From Artocarpus heterophyllus (taxonomy: Eukaryota > Streptophyta > Magnoliopsida > Rosales > Moraceae), in contig CM046335.1 of assembly GCA_025403435.1 (NCBI GenBank), positions 10,088,340 to 10,152,339 of the forward strand: a stretch of DNA of 64,000 nt, in the 5' to 3' direction. Below the pieces are notes generated by a model that saw nothing but the letters and a program-made list of their open reading frames with translations, was not told the origin of the DNA and searched no databases. The position numbers and the translations under genes were made by a program. This document shows, piece by piece, positions 59,045-64,000 of the stretch (within the stretch, counting starts at the first letter, position 1; the number at the start of each line of letters is the position of its first letter).

Positions 59045-59840
59045 TTAATTACTTTTGCAACTTTTGATCATCAAAGATTGTACACAACATGAATAGAAGA
59101 TTCAATTTCCCAACTTCTACAGAAACCAGAACCATTTTGTTGAATGGTCAGTTCACATAGGCACACTTTGATTTATGTGGTCGGTTGCCTATCTTACTTG
59201 TAACATAAGCATTTGACACGTGATCTCCTAGCCTTAGATGTCAGAAAATTGCCCATAGTGTCACAGATTGCAATAAAATTGATGGAATATATTCAAACTT
59301 ATTCAAAAACACCAATACACACATTATATAAATTCTTGTGTCCACAATCCTAGTCAGAATAATGAAGCTGCTCATACACTAGCACACTCCTATTTTTAGT
59401 AGATGATCGTTTCTGGCCAGAAGAGTTTCCTAATTATATTGATTGTATTTCTGATGTTGCAAGCGCAGATATGGAAAAGTCCAACTAATAAAGTTCATTT
59501 CACCTTCAAAACAATAATGATAGTAACAATAATGTAAGTTCTGTAATGACCGAGAAAACGTCATCAATAAAACCTAATATTTAATTAGGTTTAATTAATA
59601 AATTTATTCTTAAAAAATATGAAACTTTATAAAAATAGTAATTTTTGTGAAAATTACAATAAAATATGAATGAGCGACATTGATTGCAAATTTTATGACA
59701 TATGTAATGCAATAGTGTATATTATAAAATACAAATTTTATGAGTTTGATGAATCAGAGATTTGTGCATAATATCCATAAAATGAATTTCATATCACAAT
59801 TAATTGTGAAATTGTGATATAAACGAATGAATGATTAGAA

Positions 59841-59848
59841 TATAAATA
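59841..59848 (+). promoter_or_regulatory. TATA box of the solo LTR
   Basis: TATAAATA, followed by a transcript-leader-like region with CCTAACCCTAACC (59862-59875). Confidence 0.6.
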
Positions 59849-61674
59849 GGACATAGAGGTTGTCCTAACCCTAACCGGGGGTAGAAAGGAGGCCAGAGCA
59901 GTATAAGAATACTGCTAAATGAAAACGCAGATACAAAAAATGTTATGATTAGCCTCCAAAAGTAAACGAAAAGTAAGTTAAATATTTTTATACAGTCTAA
60001 GGATAGAAAGTACACTGAATTGACCATAGCAGTATAGAAAAAATACTGTGTGGTGAAAAATTACACAGTATAAATTTTTAACTCCACAAAGTGGACACTC
60101 CTTGATTTTCTATTAGGCCACATGTCAAGAAAAGTGGCTCAATCACCTTGTGACACCTAGTGGTATACTCATGGGTTACCATGAGTCACCAAATGTGATA
60201 AGGATGCATTTAAGGCAAAGTTATCACAAAAATTCTTTTCTTTTCTTTTGCTCCAAGATCCGGCAGCCATGTCCAAGAGCTCTAAAAAAAATTTCTCAGC
60301 CCCCAAACTTTACAAAAATACCCCCAAACAAGTTTTACAAGCAAGTACAAGGATTTCCCACAAGTTTTAAGGTAAAATCCTAAACTTTTTCATGAGTTTT
60401 CAAGGGATTTTTCATGGGTAAAGGGCAAAAATTAATCTATGGTATTTTTTCATGAAAAGGAAGTCCAAGAAGAAGTTCAAGAAGCCTTTAAAGGTTAGAA
60501 ATAAAAAAAAGAGCTATTTGGGTAAGTTTTAAAGTTTAAAGTTTTGAATTTTGTTTTGATTTTATTCTTTCAAACCCATGAGGGGTTTTGAGCATGTATT
60601 TGATGGAACTTCATGTATATGTGATGATTGGCAAGTTTGAGTTGTGAAACTTTGGTTTATAGTGCAAAATGACAATTTTTGCAAAAATTGTTATTTTTGT
60701 AATTTTGATGTTAGACTTTGCAAAAGTGATGTTTGAGTATGAGAATCTTTTGATTAAGGCATGGAATGGTTTCTGCATGGGTAGAATTACAATTTTAAAT
60801 GGATTTTTGTAAAAATGCCATAGGGACTAAATTGAAAGAAAAAGTTCCTTCTCGGCAGATTTGAAAAATAGTCAAAAACACCCCTGTACAGTGAGATTTT
60901 GGGAAAAGTTAAAACATGAAAGTTGTAAATCTCGATGAAACTGTTAGGCCATGCGGACAGTTTGTTCAAAAACTCAATCGTTTGTGAGTTTTTGATTTTT
61001 CAAGAATTTATTAAAAGTGAAAAAAGTGTTAAATGGCAAAAATGTCATTTTTCAAAATGATTTAAGGTATGGTACCTTAAGTAAAAATGATCCTTGAGAA
61101 AAATAGGAAATTTTGATGCAAAAAAGTAAATTTTAGTCTTGGGGGTAAAATCGTCAAAATTTTCAGTTCAGAGACTAAACCGCAAAGTTTTATGAAAATG
61201 GGGCATAATTGAGAAATAAAAAGATTTGACCCACTACGGTGTTATTTTGAAATTAGTATATGGTTATTTTCGTAAGAATAACGAAATCGAGCTTCGATAA
61301 TTTACTGGACCCACGAAGGGCAAAATCGTCATTTTTGTTCAAATAACCCGAACCGTTTTGAAATGTTTCCAATGGAATAAGAAAACGACTAGAAAGGGGT
61401 CCCGCCCTTCGTTAGAAACGATAGGGTAAAATTAGATAAAAATAATAAAAAAACAGTGGTTTTTGGAGTTGTACATAATAATGCAACTCAATTTATAACT
61501 AACGGATGTTTCATATTGAAACATAGTGGAATTTGGCTAATGGCTTTGTAATTGGCCAACAGGATCCTAAGAGTCTAGGAGAAGGGAAATCGATGTTAAG
61601 TTGCCTGACATTCGCATCAAGTAAGTACCCTTCCCACCTACAGTATGAAATGTAGGTTTAGAAAGAAATGTATG

Positions 61675-62085
61675 TATATGTATACCTGTGCGTATAATTA
61701 AGTGTAAACTTGTATGTTTGCCATGATATGAATACCTAGGGGTATAGTCATGTATGAATAAGTGTGAGCATATTAATATGTACCAGTGTGTACAAGCTGT
61801 TATGTACTTGTATGTGCAATAATGAAAATGAGCATGTGTACCATGATTTTGTACCTGTGTGTATAATATGTTGTGTACCTGTGTGTACAATAATGAAAAT
61901 GAGCATGTGTATCATGATTTCGTACCTGTGTGTACAATGATAAATACTTGAGTATGTATAAAGTAGGTATCTGTGTGTACATTTGATGTTAAGTACCTGT
62001 GAGTACATTATGCTATATACCTGTGCGTATATTAATGTGTACCAGTGGTATAAAAAGTAAGTACCTGTGTGTACTATGCTATGCA
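61675..62085. repeat. degenerate minisatellite TACCTGTGTGTAC within the solo LTR
   Basis: More than ten copies of a TACCTGTGYGTAC-like core separated by 15-35 bp. One longer unit with GAAAATGAGCATGTGTA occurs twice (near 61822 and 61903). The minus-strand frames here are by-products. Confidence 0.85.
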
Positions 62086-62762
62086 AGAGAATTTATGTTT
62101 CATGGATAATATGAGATTATTACTTCATGCATGGTATGTCAACCATAATAAATAAACTGGTAAATGTATCACCAGAAATTAAGAAAAGTGTCGTACCAAC
62201 TCCTAACTCAAGGGGAGTTTAAAGGATATGTTACGGTCACGGTGTTACGTAGACCTAAATGAAATTGCGTAATGGTACGAACACTTGAGCCCTAGTAAAG
62301 ATAAGAAATGATGAGGATAAAGAAAGTTTATAAGAAAACATAATTGATTCATGCATTCATGTAAATATCCATGTGGGATTTATGAGACTTACTGGGCGTT
62401 AGCTCATTAAGTATTTCATGCTGTAGGTATTCCGACGAGAAGGTCAGAATAACTTCAAATGGTGAGCTGGCGGAGGGATGGATGGTGTGCAGATTGGGTA
62501 TGGAGTCCACTGCTGTAATATTTTCCGCTACGTATGTTTAAAATTATTTTGAGATGAAATGTTTAAAAGAAAGATGTTGAAAAGTAAAAGTATTAATTAT
62601 GTAAATACAAGTATGTGAAAGTATTTTGGGAATTACCAAAGTTAATGTAAGCAAATTATTTATTCCCATTTAAAAAGAAAAAAAAAATTTCCTAAATTTT
62701 TGCCCTAAAGTAAGTAAGAAAGAGTTTTATCACAGCCCGAAAAGGCAGATTGTGACGAGTTC

Positions 62763-63407
62763 ATTTGAGGCCTAAGGCTGAAACCGAAACTGCAGACATC
62801 TTTTATTGATTTGCAAGCACCATTGCAATATTTTACTGAATTTGTAATAATTTATCAAAATTAAAAAATTTAAAACATAACTTAATGAATCACTAAAGCT
62901 CACAGAACAAGTGCCAAAAACCCTTGTAGCTTTCATTTCTTTCCTGGAAATGAATTAGTAAATGAAAAAACATTCTAAAAATTGAAAACTTAACTAGTTA
63001 TTTTGTTCTTTAGATTCCACATGAAAGTCAATTAAGTTTAGAATTTTGTATACTATCTAAGTTTCCAAGCAAGGAGGAAAAAAAAAAAAAAAACCAAAAC
63101 CAGACAGATTCTTGGTTATCCAAAAATGCGGTAGTACTGGAAATAACTTTAATACACACTTCATACTTGGGTAAAAGATGGTCTCAGTTGCTTGCAAATT
63201 CTTTGACATTCTGGGGGCTTTTGCAAAATCACTCTTACAATTGTACATACAAAAATGTGCATGCCCACCTCTTTTCTGTCGGGCATGGTGGTTTGGCTGG
63301 AGAGAGCACTCGTCCACAAAGGGGAAAATATCTTCACATTTGTCCACCAAAACAGCAAAATGGTCATCTCTCCTCTGTGTGCTAGGAGCAATTCCTCTTG
63401 ACATCAT
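62763..63407 (-). other. possible 3' UTR or downstream sequence of the gene at the right edge
   Basis: Mixed composition and a poly-A tract near 63077-63093. The 116-residue frame 63057-63407 starts right after an in-frame stop and is not recognised. Confidence 0.35.
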
Positions 63408-64000
63408 TTATGAAGAGCTGATATCTGAGAAGCAAGTATTAGAAAAAGCAAAATGTTCATGAACTGATTAGCTTGAAGACAGCATCAAATTACAACTTCA
63501 CATGAACGTAAGATGTTCAAAATTTAACTAAAATTGAAGCTAGGAAAGCAATCAGTTGTTATGAAGCTTTTTTAATTTGATGAAATGTTACAGAACAGAT
63601 TAATATGGCCTTTAAAAAGCTGCACTTTAGCTGTAATTATGTCCTGAGTATGGAAAGCTAAAATCCTAAGAACCAAGAGATATGCACTTTTTTTTATTGT
63701 AGTTGTTATAGTGGAGACCTTTTATATTCCAGTTTCTGTGTGATTATCCCATTAAGTAGAAGCTCTGAACTGTAAACTGCTGATCCTGCAATTATGAGCC
63801 AGAAATTTTACAAATGTCTAGACAAAGGATTAGTGTTTTATAGGGAGAAACGATGGGCGGTAGATTTATACCTTTCTCAAGGAAAGGCAGACAGATTGAA
63901 TGATCTTCTTTACAAGAGAGAATCAATAGACCTTCTGGGATCTTTTCATCTTTTAGCGCAGATATCTGAAGTTTCTCCACTGGCTGAGGGACGGTTAAAA
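63408..64000 (-). CDS. 3' end of an unrecognised protein-coding gene (partial)
   Basis: On the minus strand 64000-63891 is open and ends in a good donor (GAGAAAG then GTATAA). It reads TVPQPVEKLQISALKDEKI, PEGLLILSCKEDHSICLPFL and EK, which looks like real protein: balanced composition, no repeats. A TTTTTCTAATACTTGCTTCTCAG acceptor at 63425-63427 would add a 17-base last exon ending at TAA 63408-63410, so the protein would end in DISSS. I do not recognise the family, and the gene extends beyond the right edge. The last exon is the weakest part; the stop could instead lie in the intron read-through. Confidence 0.4.

Larger units (their letters stand above)
58151..59541. other. intergenic DNA between the carrier gene and the solo LTR
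   Basis: A-rich (58300-58460), with two MITEs and no gene. Confidence 0.55.
59542..62757 (+). mobile_element. solo LTR of a Ty3/gypsy element, 3216 bp
   Basis: Begins TGTAATGACCGAGAAAACG and ends CAGATTGTGACG (the last base is changed from the usual CA), flanked by a perfect 5-bp copy AGTTC (59537-59541 and 62758-62762). TATAAATA at 59841-59848 points to the plus strand. The strings TGGGCGTTAGCTCATTAA and GGTATTCCGACGAGAAGG near 62393-62445, and the terminal TCACAGCCCGAAAAGG, are typical of long-LTR plant gypsy elements. No interior and no second LTR, so it is a solo LTR left by recombination. Confidence 0.88.

Noticed and set aside
59862..59875. CCTAACCCTAACC, telomere-like repeat
   Set aside because: Only two units, inside an LTR leader; not evidence of a chromosome end.
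61567..62086. Three overlapping minus-strand frames rich in His, Tyr and Thr
   Set aside because: They are translations of the TACCTGTGTGTAC minisatellite inside the solo LTR.

Overview
The window is a 64 kb piece of nuclear DNA from a flowering plant. It is AT-rich, its genes have many GT-AG introns, and long gene-poor stretches are filled with LTR retrotransposons, hAT elements and MITEs. No bacterial, organellar, tRNA, rRNA or CRISPR features were seen. The species cannot be fixed from the sequence alone. Three genes (a ROP GTPase-activating protein, a BRUNO-like RNA-binding protein and a ucpB-like mitochondrial carrier) match in kind and order the Arabidopsis neighbours I remember as AT4G03100, AT4G03110 and AT4G03115, so this looks like a conserved syntenic block opened up by transposons.

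Layout. 1-6195: left-truncated Ty1/copia element on the minus strand (pol fragment, frameshifted gag, PBS, 2.03 kb 5' LTR). 6196-10614: old transposon debris. 10615-12844: non-autonomous hAT element with an 8-bp target-site duplication (TSD). 12845-16700: MITEs. 16778-19015: RopGAP, four exons, intact. 19690-20972: MITEs. 21970-22407: small acidic protein gene, minus strand, with a partial tandem copy of its 3' end at 21477-21650. 22800-30990: gene-poor. 31176-33626: chloroplast-type GARS (purine synthesis), minus strand, three exons, carrying two in-frame stop codons and a changed signature residue. 35560-39804: BRUNO-like three-RRM gene, minus strand, nine exons, intact. 39930-46881: gene-poor, with a 537-bp hAT element. 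46882-52848: complete non-autonomous Ty3/gypsy (Athila-like) element with two LTRs, tRNA PBS, a gag-only ORF and a 5-bp TSD. 54666-57776: mitochondrial carrier, minus strand, eight exons, with a frameshift in exon 6. 59542-62757: 3.2 kb solo gypsy LTR with a 5-bp TSD. 63408-64000: probable 3' end of an unrecognised minus-strand gene that leaves the window.

The genes do not form a pathway. The least expected signals are: (i) arrays of short palindromes just upstream of the LTR TATA box in two unrelated retrotransposons, GCGCCTAGGCGC in the gypsy element and TTCGGCMKGCCGAA in the copia element; (ii) the gypsy array differs in copy number between the two LTRs of one insertion; (iii) a (UUG)9 tract forms the 3' splice site of intron 1 of the BRUNO-like gene, whose animal relatives bind UGU-rich RNA; (iv) two of the four better-understood genes (GARS and the carrier) carry disabling changes. 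All exon boundaries were read by eye from splice consensus and family homology; none was checked against transcripts.
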